64,000 nucleotides of DNA, taken from NCBI RefSeq assembly GCF_011007365.1, contig NZ_WFKM01000003.1, positions 372,001-436,000 on the forward strand, in the 5' to 3' direction. The notes below the pieces were generated by a model. The model was not told the DNA's origin, searched no databases, and worked only from the letters and a program-made list of their open reading frames with translations. This stretch comes from Sphingobacterium sp. xlx-96. Lineage in GTDB: Bacteria; Bacteroidota; Bacteroidia; Sphingobacteriales; Sphingobacteriaceae. Both the position numbers and the translations under genes were made by a program. Positions 18,833 through 27,569 of this stretch are shown piece by piece (position 1 is the first letter of the stretch; each line of letters starts with the position of its first letter).

Positions 18833-20206
18833 TTAATCGAATCGAATCACCTTCATTTTAGGCACCAACAATTTCATAATACTCCAAGCCAACAGATAGG
18901 CTATTGCACAAAAGCTGAACATAATGGTATAACCTGTCTCAATATGCCCCAGTGCTTTATAATGATCAAATAGATAACCGCCTATTTTGGTAATCAATGC
19001 ACCACCGATACCACCGGCCATACCGCCGATACCGACCACCGAAGCCACCGCCTTACGTGGGAACATATCCGATACTGTCGTAAAGATATTGGCGCTCCAA
19101 GCTTGATGGGCAGAGGCCCCTATCCCTATTAAGATGACCGGGATCCAAAAACTATAGTGCCCCAAGGGTTGCGCCAATAGTACGACCAACGGAATTACTG
19201 CAATAGCAAGCATGGCTTTCATACGCCCATCATAAGCCGGATAACCCCGATCGATGTAATACTTGGGAAACCAACCTCCGCCTATACTCCCTATCATTGT
19301 CATACTATACAAAACAGCCAATGGCAGCATAATATCCTCATTGACAACACCGTATTGATCTTTTAGATAACCTGGCAGCCAAAAAAGAAAAAACCACCAA
19401 ACCCCATCTGTCATAAACTTACCGGTAGCAAAAGCCCAGGTTTGCTTGTAGCCCAATAGTTTGACCCAAGATACAGGCTGATCCGTTACTTCTTCAGATT
19501 CATTTACCCGTTTGTCTTCTTCCTGATCCTTGCTGATATACGCCCGCTCTTCATCGGACATCCTCTTTTGACGACTAGGCTTCTCGTAAAAGATAAACCA
19601 AAAAATCAGCCATAGAAAACCAATTCCACCGACAATTTCAAATGCGGCAGCCCAGCCCCAATGCCCTGCGATCCAAGGTACCGTCAATGGTGCTAAAATA
19701 GCTCCGACATTCGCTCCTGAGTTGAATATACCTGTAGCAAATGACCGTTCGCTCTTTGGAAAATACTCTGCAGTCGCTTTGATCGCTGCGGGAAAATTGC
19801 CGGCTTCACCGACAGCAAGAACAGCGCGGGCAAACATAAAACCCACTATAGAAACAGGTACCGATGCAATACCTATCCACCCTAATGTACCAACTATACC
19901 TTCACCAATAGCTATCGCATAGGCATGGATAATAGCACCTATAGACCACAATATAATAGACCAGGCATACCCCCATTTCGTACCAAAACGGTCTACAAAC
20001 CGGCCTGCAAAAAGCATGGATATGGCGTAAACAAATTGAAAAACGGCGGCTATATCCGCATAATCACTGTTAGACCACCCAAACTCTTCTTCCAGTGTGG
20101 GTTTTAACAAACTCAGCACTTGTCGGTCCATATAATTTACAGTTGTCGCAAAAAACAAAAGGGCACAGATCACCCATCTATAGTTGCCTATTTTGGTTGT
20201 TGTCAT
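18833..20206 (-). CDS. exuT: ExuT-like hexuronate MFS transporter
   Basis: A 457-residue MFS protein of the anion:cation symporter family. It starts with Y-R-W-V-I-C-A-L and N-Y-M-D-R-Q-V-L in helix 1, has D-R-F-G-T-K-W-G in loop 2-3, and shows about 12 helices with a hydrophilic central loop of roughly 40 charged residues. In its operon the partners are glucuronate isomerase, KDG kinase and KDPG aldolase, so it most likely imports glucuronate or galacturonate with protons. It is the last gene of the operon, 111 bp after eda, and that gap holds part of a dispersed repeat. Confidence 0.9.
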   Translation of the reverse strand: MTTTKIGNYRWVICALLFFATTVNYMDRQVLSLLKPTLEEEFGWSNSDYADIAAVFQFVYAISMLFAGRFVDRFGTKWGYAWSIILWSIGAIIHAYAIAIGEGIVGTLGWIGIASVPVSIVGFMFARAVLAVGEAGNFPAAIKATAEYFPKSERSFATGIFNSGANVGAILAPLTVPWIAGHWGWAAAFEIVGGIGFLWLIFWFIFYEKPSRQKRMSDEERAYISKDQEEDKRVNESEEVTDQPVSWVKLLGYKQTWAFATGKFMTDGVWWFFLFWLPGYLKDQYGVVNEDIMLPLAVLYSMTMIGSIGGGWFPKYYIDRGYPAYDGRMKAMLAIAVIPLVVLLAQPLGHYSFWIPVILIGIGASAHQAWSANIFTTVSDMFPRKAVASVVGIGGMAGGIGGALITKIGGYLFDHYKALGHIETGYTIMFSFCAIAYLLAWSIMKLLVPKMKVIRFD

Positions 20207-20250
20207 CGGCTTATAATTTTTAGTTTATATATCGGTTGCTTTATTTTTTT

Positions 20251-20378
20251 CTGAAAGTGTCCGTATTATTGATTCGACATTATATTTTAAGGAATCAATG
20301 AGCTCTCTTCGTTCGGTTTAATGGTCATCAAGAACTTTCATGTCTGTTGATGAGCCGGAGAGATCATGAAAGTTTTTT
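20251..20378 (+). repeat. Dispersed hairpin repeat, copy 1 (with 50-bp insert, overlaps eda end)
   Basis: The left part (CTGAAAGTGTCCGTATT, from 20251) and the right part (CATCAAGAAC... to ...CATGAAAGTTTTTT, 20326-20378) match the copies at 30530 and 55391. They are separated by about 50 extra bases that contain their own inverted repeat (ATTGATTC/GAATCAAT). The right part has the 10-bp stem AACTTTCATG/CATGAAAGTT. It overlaps the last ~20 codons of eda, read in the opposite direction. Confidence 0.8.
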
Positions 20379-21019
20379 CTAGCTTGTTTGATCAGGTCAA
20401 GAGCAGAGATCGTCTTTTCTTTCAAATCCTTTGTATCTTTCGGATTTATTAATTTACTTCCCATGCCGACAGCACACACACCTGCATCAAACCAAGACTT
20501 TAAATTATTTATTTCTATATCAACTCCCCCAGTTGGAATAAATAACTGTCCTCTGAACAATTCTTTGATGGCAGACATAAATCCAGGGCCAAGGACATTT
20601 GCAGGGAAAAGCTTAATCAATGCAGCTCCGTGTTGTTGTGCCGTATAGATCTCCGTAGGTGTCATACAACCTGGTATCCACAGTAGTCCTGCAGCATGAA
20701 CTACGTCACCAACAGTGGGATTGATCGTCGGCGACACCACAAAATCTGCCCCTAAGCTCACAAAAACATTTGCTTCGTCCACCGTTTTTACGGTGCCGAT
20801 CCCCAAAAACAGTCCGGGCATATCTTGATCACGCACCGTCAACAATGCCGCAAATACTTCTGCAGCTTTATCGCCTCTATTGGTGAATTCGAATACCCGA
20901 ATACCCGCTTGATACAGTGTCTTTACAATAGCTGTCGCCTCAAGGGCATCATCATGGTAGAATAAAGGCAACATGCCCTGACGCAAGATCGCTTCTAATA
21001 CGCTATTTTTTTTATCCAT
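20318..21019 (-). CDS. eda: KDPG/KDG aldolase with repeat-derived C-terminus
   Basis: A 233-residue class I aldolase that splits 2-keto-3-deoxy-6-phosphogluconate into pyruvate and glyceraldehyde 3-phosphate. Family marks: the R-V-F-E-F-T-N-R-G strand with catalytic Glu, G-I-G-T-V-K-T, I-P-G-C-M-T-P-T-E, the Schiff-base Lys in I-K-L-F-P-A, and I-P-T-G-G-V-D. The ATG at 21019 (M-D-K-K-N-S) is chosen over one at 21067 because it overlaps the kdgK stop by 8 bp, a usual coupled arrangement. Odd: the last ~20 residues (from N-F-H-D-L-S) are encoded by copy 1 of a dispersed repeat and run past the normal family end. Confidence 0.93.
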   Translation of the reverse strand: MDKKNSVLEAILRQGMLPLFYHDDALEATAIVKTLYQAGIRVFEFTNRGDKAAEVFAALLTVRDQDMPGLFLGIGTVKTVDEANVFVSLGADFVVSPTINPTVGDVVHAAGLLWIPGCMTPTEIYTAQQHGAALIKLFPANVLGPGFMSAIKELFRGQLFIPTGGVDIEINNLKSWFDAGVCAVGMGSKLINPKDTKDLKEKTISALDLIKQARKNFHDLSGSSTDMKVLDDH

Positions 21020-22040
21020 TTTTAATCCGTTTTTGAATATCAGCGACGGTATTATGGGTCGCATCACTCGCTATAAACAATTTATCAAAAGCAGCTGCCG
21101 TAGCAAAATCGAGCGTGTTACGCATCCCTATCTGTTGGTATAGCCCATATATTAGTCCGGCCATAAAACAATCACCACTGCCCACTTTGTCAACGATTGT
21201 GGTCGCCACATAATCTTCCGACTGCAAAAGCTGCCCTTCACCAAAAAGCGTGGTAAAATACTGGATCCCATTCTCCAAATAGTCAAATCTAAATGTATTC
21301 GCTACATATGCGCATTTTTCAAATCTAGACATCAACTCAAGGCTTGTCGCCCTCGCTTGCTCCATAAGCAAGTCTCGCGGGTAAGAAGACTGCTGCTCGC
21401 GCAACTCGGGATACAAAGCTGCTCCTAACATCTGTTGTGCAGCCCATACATTGCCCATAATAAGGTCTGCATACGCAGCCAGCTCGGTCATCACCGCCAG
21501 GGGTTCTTTACCATATTTCCACAGCTTAGACCTATAATTTAGGTCTAAAGACACGAAAATATCACGACGGGTTGCTTCCTGAAGCGCTTCTAGACAGATA
21601 TCCGCTACCTCCTGAGAGATCGCTGGACATATTGCTGAAAAATGAAACCAGGATACCCCATCGAAGATGACATCCCAGTCCATGTCGGACCGTCGTAAAT
21701 TCGCAAACGATGAGTTTGCCCGGTCGTATATCACCCCGGTATGTTTTAGGTCTTTACCCTTAGGGAGATAATATATCCCGAGACGATCGCCCTGCAATAG
21801 CATGTTGTCTATCTCAACACCTTTTTTCTTTAAATACGTTAAAATATCTCCTGTAATATCATTCGCCGGCATCGCTGACAGATAAGCCGAAGGCAATCCC
21901 CACAAAGCCAGAGCAGAGGCAACATTCAGTTCGGCTCCTCCAACGTAAAAAGGCAATGCGCCGCCTCCTACCCAATCTGTGGAAAGATCTGGACAAATAC
22001 GTAGCAGGATCTCTCCAAAGCTTAAAATTTTACCATCCAT
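21012..22040 (-). CDS. kdgK: 2-keto-3-deoxygluconate kinase (PfkB family)
   Basis: A 342-residue PfkB carbohydrate kinase. The N-terminal motif is S-F-G-E-I-L-L-R-I-C, the substrate glycine pair is G-G-A-E-L-N-V-A, and the C-terminal catalytic motif is V-D-K-V-G-S-G-D-C-F-M-A-G with its Asp base. In this operon the substrate is most likely 2-keto-3-deoxygluconate, phosphorylated to KDPG for the aldolase encoded next. It starts 2 bp after the uxaC stop and overlaps eda by 8 bp, so translation is probably coupled along the operon. Confidence 0.92.
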   Translation of the reverse strand: MDGKILSFGEILLRICPDLSTDWVGGGALPFYVGGAELNVASALALWGLPSAYLSAMPANDITGDILTYLKKKGVEIDNMLLQGDRLGIYYLPKGKDLKHTGVIYDRANSSFANLRRSDMDWDVIFDGVSWFHFSAICPAISQEVADICLEALQEATRRDIFVSLDLNYRSKLWKYGKEPLAVMTELAAYADLIMGNVWAAQQMLGAALYPELREQQSSYPRDLLMEQARATSLELMSRFEKCAYVANTFRFDYLENGIQYFTTLFGEGQLLQSEDYVATTIVDKVGSGDCFMAGLIYGLYQQIGMRNTLDFATAAAFDKLFIASDATHNTVADIQKRIKNG

Positions 22041-22042
22041 TG

Positions 22043-23446
22043 TTAGAAAAATCTAAAATATTCCCGAGCATTATAATAACTAATATCTCCAATAATTTTA
22101 CCGACCCATTCTATATCATTTGGAATTTCTCCTCGCTCCATATCTTCCCCAAAAATATCACAGATCAATCTTCTAAAATATTCGTGTCTCGGAAAAGATA
22201 AAAAACTCCGCGAGTCAGTTAGCATACCTACAAAATTGCTAATCAACCCAATATTAGACAGTGCATTTATCTGCTTGGTCATACCATCCTTTTGATCCAA
22301 AAACCACCAGGCGGATCCAAATTGAATCTTACCCCGTACAGACCCGTCGTTAAAATTACCGACCATACTCGCAAAGAGCTCATTATCTGCCGGATTCAAA
22401 TTATACAAAACGGTTTTTGCGAGTTTATCCCGACTATCTAATCGATCTAAAAATCGAGAGAGCGCCAGCGCCTGACTAAAATCTCCGATCGAGTCATGCC
22501 CTGTATCAGTACCCTTGCGTTGCAGCATTCGCGTATTATTGTTCCGAAGCGGGCCTAAATGATACTGTTGCACCCAATTTTTTTCATGATTCCACTCTGC
22601 AAAAGAGACTAAAAGTGCAGATTTAAACTTCGCTACTTCATCTGCCCCGAGCTCTTTTCTTCGTCGTATTTTCTCAAAAATAGCATTTAACTCCTGATCA
22701 CTATATGCTGCCGCATAAAGGTGTTCGATACCGTGATCCGACACCGTACATCCGCAAGATGAAAAATGGTCGTGCCTGCTTCTTAACGCATCTAAATAGC
22801 TTTTAAAATTATCTATTGATAACCCAGTAACTCCCTCTAACTTATTAACATACTCGTTCAGCCCCTCCACATTGCCTGCATTCATTGCTTTGTCTGGCCT
22901 AAATGCGGGTAATAGTCTAAAACTTTCACCTTCCTTTGCTACTTGTTGGTGATACGCTAGACTATCCAAAGGATCATCTGTTGTACATACCACATCTACA
23001 TTCATTCGCTTTAACAGCCCTCTTGCAGAAAAACCAGCCTCAGCGATCTGTCCGGCCGTCTCTTCATAAATCCATTCTGCAGTCTTGGGTGACAGAAGCG
23101 CTGTAATTCCAAAATAACGCTGTAGCTCCAAGTGCGTCCAATGATACAAGGGATTACGCAAGGTATAAGGTACTACCTCAGCCCATTTTAAGAACTTCTC
23201 TTTATCCGAGGCCTCCCCGGTAATGTATTCCTCACTTATTCCTTGAGCACGCATTGCCCGCCACTTGTAATGGTCATAAGCTAACCAAAGCTGTCCAAGA
23301 TTATCAAACTTTGTATCTTGGGCTATTTGCTCCGGGGGTAAGTGATTGTGATAATCGATAATCGGTAAACTTTTCGAATAATTATGATATAATTCTTCGG
23401 CTGTACCTGTGTTTAACAAAAAATTTTCGTCTAAAAATGCTCGCAT
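22043..23446 (-). CDS. uxaC: Glucuronate (uronate) isomerase
   Basis: A 467-residue enzyme of the amidohydrolase fold, the normal length of UxaC. Family motifs include D-Y-H-N-H-L-P-P near residue 32, T-D-D-P-L-D near residue 157, D-H-G-I-E near residue 239, and the terminal D-S-R-S-F-L-S-F-P-R-H-E-Y-F-R-R. It converts glucuronate to fructuronate and galacturonate to tagaturonate. First gene of uxaC-kdgK-eda-exuT. The reductase and dehydratase needed to link it to KDG (uxuB/uxaB, uxuA/uxaA) are absent from the window. No -7 box close to the start was recognised. Confidence 0.96.
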   Translation of the reverse strand: MRAFLDENFLLNTGTAEELYHNYSKSLPIIDYHNHLPPEQIAQDTKFDNLGQLWLAYDHYKWRAMRAQGISEEYITGEASDKEKFLKWAEVVPYTLRNPLYHWTHLELQRYFGITALLSPKTAEWIYEETAGQIAEAGFSARGLLKRMNVDVVCTTDDPLDSLAYHQQVAKEGESFRLLPAFRPDKAMNAGNVEGLNEYVNKLEGVTGLSIDNFKSYLDALRSRHDHFSSCGCTVSDHGIEHLYAAAYSDQELNAIFEKIRRRKELGADEVAKFKSALLVSFAEWNHEKNWVQQYHLGPLRNNNTRMLQRKGTDTGHDSIGDFSQALALSRFLDRLDSRDKLAKTVLYNLNPADNELFASMVGNFNDGSVRGKIQFGSAWWFLDQKDGMTKQINALSNIGLISNFVGMLTDSRSFLSFPRHEYFRRLICDIFGEDMERGEIPNDIEWVGKIIGDISYYNAREYFRFF

Positions 23447-23695
23447 TGATAATAATTAGTTAATGGCAAAACCTGATTCCCCTAAAACGAAGGACATAAC
23501 ATACCTGGTATAAAATGAATAGAAATTTTGCTTTATCATATCTAGAGCTTAAAAGTAAGCACAAGATAACGAAGATTTGTAGTTAAGCTTCAATATTAGT
23601 TACGAAAACGTTAGCGTTGATTGCAAGTTTTCTTTAGCATAGAGTCGGGATAAGTTGTCTATCTTAAAAATCTCTCTCTCCTATAATTTAAGTTA
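23447..23695. other. Intergenic region between uxaC and attL
   Basis: About 250 bp with no gene. It must hold the uxaC promoter on the minus strand, but I cannot point to a convincing -7 box. No repeat or RNA gene is visible. Confidence 0.5.
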
Positions 23696-23717
23696 GTAGC
23701 CCCGAGCAGGATAGAAC
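23696..23717 (+). repeat. attL: duplicated 3' end of tRNA-Arg
   Basis: A 22-bp segment beginning GTAGCCCCGAGCAG matches 28762-28783, the 3' end of tRNA-Arg(CCT), with 2 mismatches. It marks the left border of the integrated element, 121 bp before the integrase gene. Confidence 0.85.
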
Positions 23718-23761
23718 CTTTGATATAAGAAGGTAAAGAATGATAAAGTTTACCAGCCCAA

Positions 23762-23794
23762 TTTGCATTCAAACAACCATTTGTGTTAAATTTG
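23762..23794 (+). promoter_or_regulatory. Full promoter of the integrase gene
   Basis: A -33 TTTG (23762-23765), 21 bp, then the -7 box TAAATTTG (23787-23794): the best complete Bacteroidota promoter in the window. It lies 44 bp before the integrase ATG. Confidence 0.65.
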
Positions 23795-23838
23795 ATAAAA
23801 TTAGATAAAGATAGATAAAGACAAAACCGAGTGCAAAA

Positions 23839-25149
23839 ATGAGCGCAAATAATAAAATAAAAAATTTAAAAGACGTCAATGTTTCATACAACCTGAGAAC
23901 ACCAAACGACACAAAAAAGGACTCAGCTGTCAAATGTGTAATACGATGGAATAACAACACACTGACACTACATAGCGTGGCTAAAATTAACCCCAATCAT
24001 TTTGACCGAAAAAAGCAGAGAGCAAAAAACAATGGCAAGTCCACCGCTTGGGACTCAGGCTCATTTAACCAAAGATTAGAAGAACTGGAAGGTAAAATTA
24101 AAAAGCTATTTCGTGAGCACCTCAACATTCACAATGAGTATCCTAGTTTTGACAACTTCAAAGCCATTATCAGCGACAAATTATCTAGCAAAAAGAAACA
24201 ATCAGCAGAAAGCCTTATTGCCTATACTGAGTCTTATATCGAAAAGTCTAAAACCCGATTTAACGAAAAAACAAAAAGACTTTTAACTCCTGCAATTATC
24301 AAATCATACAACCGAACATTAGGGATTCTAGTTGAATATAAATCGCACATTAAAAAGCGAGACATAACATTCTCCGATGCAACCTTAAAGTTTTATGAAG
24401 GCTTGACGGAATATATGCAAAACAATCTAAACTTTGCCATCAACACCATAGGAACTCATTTTAGAAACCTTAAAACCATCCTTAGATCGGCAACAGAGGA
24501 AGGAGTAAACAAGAATCTAGATTACACCAAGAGAAGATTTAAAAGCCACAGAGTAGACGTGGATAACATCTTTCTAAACATCGAAGAATTAAACAAAATT
24601 CAGAATCTAGACTTAACAACCCAACCCAGTTTAGAAAATGCAAGAGACCTATTTTTAGTTGGATGTTGGACGGGATTAAGATTCTCAGATTTCACAAAAC
24701 TAACCATGGATAATTTCAACCTCCAAGACAATACTATCCATATTCTTACGCAAAAAACACAAAAACCCGTAGTCATTCCTCTATTACCTCCATTGCAAAT
24801 GATATTAAACAAATACCATGGATTCACCGAAAACAGCTTGCCGAAATCTATTTCCAATCAAAAACTAAATGATTACATTAAGACTGTCGGCAAAAAAGCT
24901 GGCTTATCAGAATTAATAAACATTAAAACTATTAAGGGCGGAAAAGAAATAACATTCCAATCTCCAAAACACGACCTTATTACCACCCATACCGCAAGAA
25001 GAAGTTTCGCATCAAATTTATACATTAAAGGAGTACCAACTATAAGTATAATGCAAATCACTGGACATAAAACAGAAAGCTCCTTTTTAAAATACATTAA
25101 ATTAGAACCTAAAAACCATGCAAACATTGTAGCAGATTTTTTCAAATAA
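23839..25149 (+). CDS. Tyrosine recombinase / integrase
   Basis: A 436-residue integrase of the type common in Bacteroidota islands: an N-terminal arm-binding domain (residues ~10-90), a SAM-like core-binding domain (~120-215) and a C-terminal catalytic domain. Catalytic residues are visible: Arg in C-W-T-G-L-R-F-S-D-F, His and Arg in H-T-A-R-R-S-F, His in I-T-G-H-K-T, and Tyr in F-L-K-Y-I. It would excise and insert the element at the 3' end of tRNA-Arg(CCT). It sits at the border far from the intact tRNA gene and has its own strong promoter. Confidence 0.95.
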   Translation: MSANNKIKNLKDVNVSYNLRTPNDTKKDSAVKCVIRWNNNTLTLHSVAKINPNHFDRKKQRAKNNGKSTAWDSGSFNQRLEELEGKIKKLFREHLNIHNEYPSFDNFKAIISDKLSSKKKQSAESLIAYTESYIEKSKTRFNEKTKRLLTPAIIKSYNRTLGILVEYKSHIKKRDITFSDATLKFYEGLTEYMQNNLNFAINTIGTHFRNLKTILRSATEEGVNKNLDYTKRRFKSHRVDVDNIFLNIEELNKIQNLDLTTQPSLENARDLFLVGCWTGLRFSDFTKLTMDNFNLQDNTIHILTQKTQKPVVIPLLPPLQMILNKYHGFTENSLPKSISNQKLNDYIKTVGKKAGLSELINIKTIKGGKEITFQSPKHDLITTHTARRSFASNLYIKGVPTISIMQITGHKTESSFLKYIKLEPKNHANIVADFFK

Positions 25150-25238
25150 AATAACTTGACAGTCAGACTTTTGGCAAAAAACATCTAAAACCATCGGTCT
25201 ATAGTAAAAAATAATTAGGAAAGCAAGAAAAAAATTGT

Positions 25239-25246
25239 TAAATTTG
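25239..25246 (+). promoter_or_regulatory. -7 promoter box upstream of the HTH gene
   Basis: TAAATTTG fits TAnnTTTG. It would give a leader of about 150 nt before the HTH ATG at 25405, longer than for other genes here; the leader is very A/T-rich. Confidence 0.45.
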
Positions 25247-25404
25247 CCTCAGTTTAGAAAAAACTATAAGTATCCACATTACAAATGTATATAAAAAAAA
25301 TTTATCTGCAAAATAAATTTACTGTTTTTTTTTTAAAATTGTTCAATACATTGCTATTGTGGCTTGAAGCTCTATTGTCTCTTATTAAATTTAAAATAAA
25401 TAAA

Positions 25405-25569
25405 ATGCAAAAACAATTACTAAGCAGAAAAGAGACTGCAACACTCTTAAGTATTTCCCTACCAACTTTGGCCAAATATACCAGAGAGGGAATTTTAAAA
25501 GCACGGGTGCTAGGGAACATCATCCGTTACGATTATGAAGAAATTTTAAAATCATTTAATGTAAACTAG
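25405..25569 (+). CDS. Small helix-turn-helix protein (excisionase-like)
   Basis: A 54-residue protein with the MerR/excisionase-type HTH seen in Bacteroidota islands: L-L-S-R-K-E-T-A-T-L-L-S-I-S, then L-P-T-L-A-K-Y-T-R-E-G and the wing G-N-I-I-R-Y-D. The frame is open back to 25285, but the added part is a low-complexity hydrophobic stretch, so the ATG at 25405 is preferred. By position after the integrase it may be the directionality factor or a regulator of the element. A terminator follows at 25672. Confidence 0.8.
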   Translation: MQKQLLSRKETATLLSISLPTLAKYTREGILKARVLGNIIRYDYEEILKSFNVN

Positions 25570-25671
25570 AATGACAAAACAAAAACAGCAGGTAGAAAGA
25601 TTGAAATGCTTTCTCAAGGCATCAAAACATTTGAAATATTTATCTATTTCTAATTGTTACAAAATCAGTCG

Positions 25672-25704
25672 AAGGTTGAATATTAATTTATCAACCTTTT
25701 TTTT
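25672..25704 (+). terminator. Terminator after the HTH gene
   Basis: Stem AAGGTTGA/TCAACCTT (25672-25679 with 25691-25698), 11-nt loop, followed by a T-run. It separates the integrase-HTH part from the ATPase part of the element. Confidence 0.8.
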
Positions 25705-25736
25705 ATTGCTAACAAACAACACAAATATTAAAATCC

Positions 25737-25961
25737 ATGCTTGACGACTTCAATACTCTATTTATAGAGAGATCCACAGAGCTCAAGAATTTTCTAAAAA
25801 ATTGCTTACCCATACATATGTACAGCGATGAAGAAATAATGGCTCTAAGCTTAGACCTTTGTTTAAGCATAGGTGAATTAAGATACAGAATACAAGCTAG
25901 AAATTTAAACACCCAAGCAATTGGCACAGTAGAAGATAATTATGAAGAATTTTATCAGTAA
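25737..25961 (+). CDS. 74-aa hypothetical protein coupled to the ATPase gene
   Basis: Not a family I recognise. It is an acidic, mostly helical protein with two likely helices (F-I-E-R-S-T-E-L-K-N-F-L and I-M-A-L-S-L-D-L-C-L-S-I-G-E-L) and an acidic tail. Its last 20 bases overlap the start of the ATPase gene, which suggests translational coupling and a joint role, perhaps in replication or control of the element (inference). No promoter box is evident directly upstream. Confidence 0.65.
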   Translation: MLDDFNTLFIERSTELKNFLKNCLPIHMYSDEEIMALSLDLCLSIGELRYRIQARNLNTQAIGTVEDNYEEFYQ

Positions 25962-26886
25962 AAAAGCAAATCAGTGGATAGAAGAAGCCACAGTTCAACC
26001 AATCCCCAAAATGCTATTTAGTGAGTTTTGGTTTGAAAACGAGTTATGTATACTATTCGCTGACTCTAATCTTGGTAAATCAATATTGGCAGTACAGATA
26101 GCTGACAGCATTAGCAGTAGAAGAGCAATTAACGGATTTAAATTAGAAAGCGAGAAACAAAAGGTTTTATACTTCGATTTTGAGTTATCAAAAAAGCAGT
26201 TCGAAACCCGATATTCCGACAATTATTTAAACCATTACGAGTTTGATGAAAATTTCATTAGGACTGAAATTAACAATGAGAGTATTATTAAAGAAAGTGA
26301 ACTGCTTAGTGATTTTATTAATGAAATTAAAGAACAAGGTGCAAAAATCATCATTATGGACAACATGACTTTTTTATTAAATGATATTGAAAAAAGTAGT
26401 ATTGCAGGAAATTTTATGAAAGAATTAAAGCAAATAAAAACCGAATTGGATTTATCTATATTGATATTGGCACACACGCCAAAAAGAGATTTTGCTCGCC
26501 CTATATCAAATAACGATTTACAAGGAAGTAAAATGCTTATAAACTTTGCTGATAGTGCATTTGCCATTGGAAAAAGCTACACTGATATTAACTTGAGGTA
26601 TATCAAACAGATAAAGCAAAGAAATTGCGAACATATTTACAACGAAAACAACATTTGTCTATGCTCAATATCAAAAGGCCACGTTAATAACTTTTTACAG
26701 TTTCAATTTATAGAATACGGCAATGAAACGGAACATTTAAACTACAATAAAACCGACCACATAGTAAGTCTGGAAGAAACCTACAGATTAAAAGACGAAG
26801 AAGCGCTATCCAACTCTGAGATAGCTAGACGTCTGAAAATTTCCGAATCAGCTGTAAGAAAACGATTAAACAAACGACAAACATAA
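25942..26886 (+). CDS. RepA-like RecA-fold ATPase with C-terminal HTH
   Basis: A 314-residue ATPase of the RepA/AAA_25 group found in plasmids and islands. Walker A is F-A-D-S-N-L-G-K-S near residue 45 and Walker B is K-I-I-I-M-D-N-M about residue 135; a further conserved stretch is I-L-A-H-T-P-K-R. The C-terminus (from ~residue 275) is a helix-turn-helix, N-S-E-I-A-R-R-L-K-I-S-E-S-A-V-R-K-R. Such proteins act as replicative helicases or initiators, and the element may replicate when excised (inference). No primase gene follows, unlike many islands of this kind; a strongly paired hairpin follows instead. Confidence 0.88.
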   Translation: MKNFISKKANQWIEEATVQPIPKMLFSEFWFENELCILFADSNLGKSILAVQIADSISSRRAINGFKLESEKQKVLYFDFELSKKQFETRYSDNYLNHYEFDENFIRTEINNESIIKESELLSDFINEIKEQGAKIIIMDNMTFLLNDIEKSSIAGNFMKELKQIKTELDLSILILAHTPKRDFARPISNNDLQGSKMLINFADSAFAIGKSYTDINLRYIKQIKQRNCEHIYNENNICLCSISKGHVNNFLQFQFIEYGNETEHLNYNKTDHIVSLEETYRLKDEEALSNSEIARRLKISESAVRKRLNKRQT

Positions 26887-26892
26887 TATAAG

Positions 26893-26933
26893 TCGTACCG
26901 CCTCGTACTAAAATATGGTGCGAGGTGGTGCGA
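26893..26933 (+). other. 16-bp strand-specific hairpin with G-U pairs
   Basis: Arms 26893-26908 and 26918-26933 with a 9-nt loop. All 16 positions pair on the plus strand, four of them as G-U. On the other strand those four become A-C mismatches, so the structure favours a plus-strand RNA or single-stranded DNA. It begins 7 bp after the ATPase stop and has no T-run, so it is not a plain terminator. A small palindrome (AGATGAAAATTTCATCT) follows near 26980. Confidence 0.6.
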
Positions 26934-27011
26934 ACTAAATTAAAAAATATTAAAAGTTAGAGCAATAATTATATGTAGATGAAAATTTCATCTTAAAAAA
27001 TTTTTAGTCAT

Positions 27012-27569
27012 CTAAAATCCAACTAAAGGAAAGTGACCCCAAATGAACATTATAATCTTTGGTTCTATCATTATCGACAATACAACCAAACCAAGGACAA
27101 TTGCTAAATAATTCAAAACTGACAGGTCTATATACTGTTGTTTCTCTAATTTTATTAGATTCACAAGCGCCTCCTTCTCTTCCATTGTTTCCACCTCTTT
27201 CATTCCTTTCATCACCTCTTGGTACTTTACTATTTTTGACCATATTGTAGAAGGTACAAAAACTAAAAAAACTATCGCAACTAAATAATAAATCACCCCA
27301 ATACCCCAATTTGTAATGACAAAACTAAAGTACATACTTGACACCCCTATGTATGTATAAATAAATAAAATGACAAAAATGAATGCTAATAAATAAGAGA
27401 CAAAACTTGCTTTTGCATATCCACCTTTAGATAATCTTATATTCGAATATATATTAAAAGGCATTAACAATATATTGTAGAATACGGGAAAAATAATCCT
27501 AGCTATTACTGGGACTAGCATTAGAATAAAGTAATTCATAATTTTTAAATAAATCTTATTAGGCAACAA
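27012..27569 (-). CDS. Unknown multi-pass membrane protein, element cargo
   Basis: I do not recognise this 185-residue protein. About five hydrophobic helices are visible: around residues 11-35, 55-75, 80-105, 145-165 and at the end. A charged cytoplasmic-looking segment follows helix 3 (W-S-K-I-V-K-Y-Q-E-V-M-K-G-M-K-E-V-E-T). M11 (27539) is an alternative start that would avoid the 11-bp overlap with the upstream gene. It is the second gene of a two-gene unit on the strand opposite to the element's core genes, the usual place for cargo such as exclusion or defence functions (inference). Confidence 0.7.
   Translation of the reverse strand: MLPNKIYLKIMNYFILMLVPVIARIIFPVFYNILLMPFNIYSNIRLSKGGYAKASFVSYLLAFIFVILFIYTYIGVSSMYFSFVITNWGIGVIYYLVAIVFLVFVPSTIWSKIVKYQEVMKGMKEVETMEEKEALVNLIKLEKQQYIDLSVLNYLAIVLGLVVLSIMIEPKIIMFIWGHFPLVGF

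Noticed and set aside
25571..25744. A 57-codon frame between the HTH gene and the 74-aa gene of the element
   Set aside because: It spans a good terminator hairpin with T-run, and the product has no recognisable pattern. Chance frame in A/T-rich DNA is more likely.
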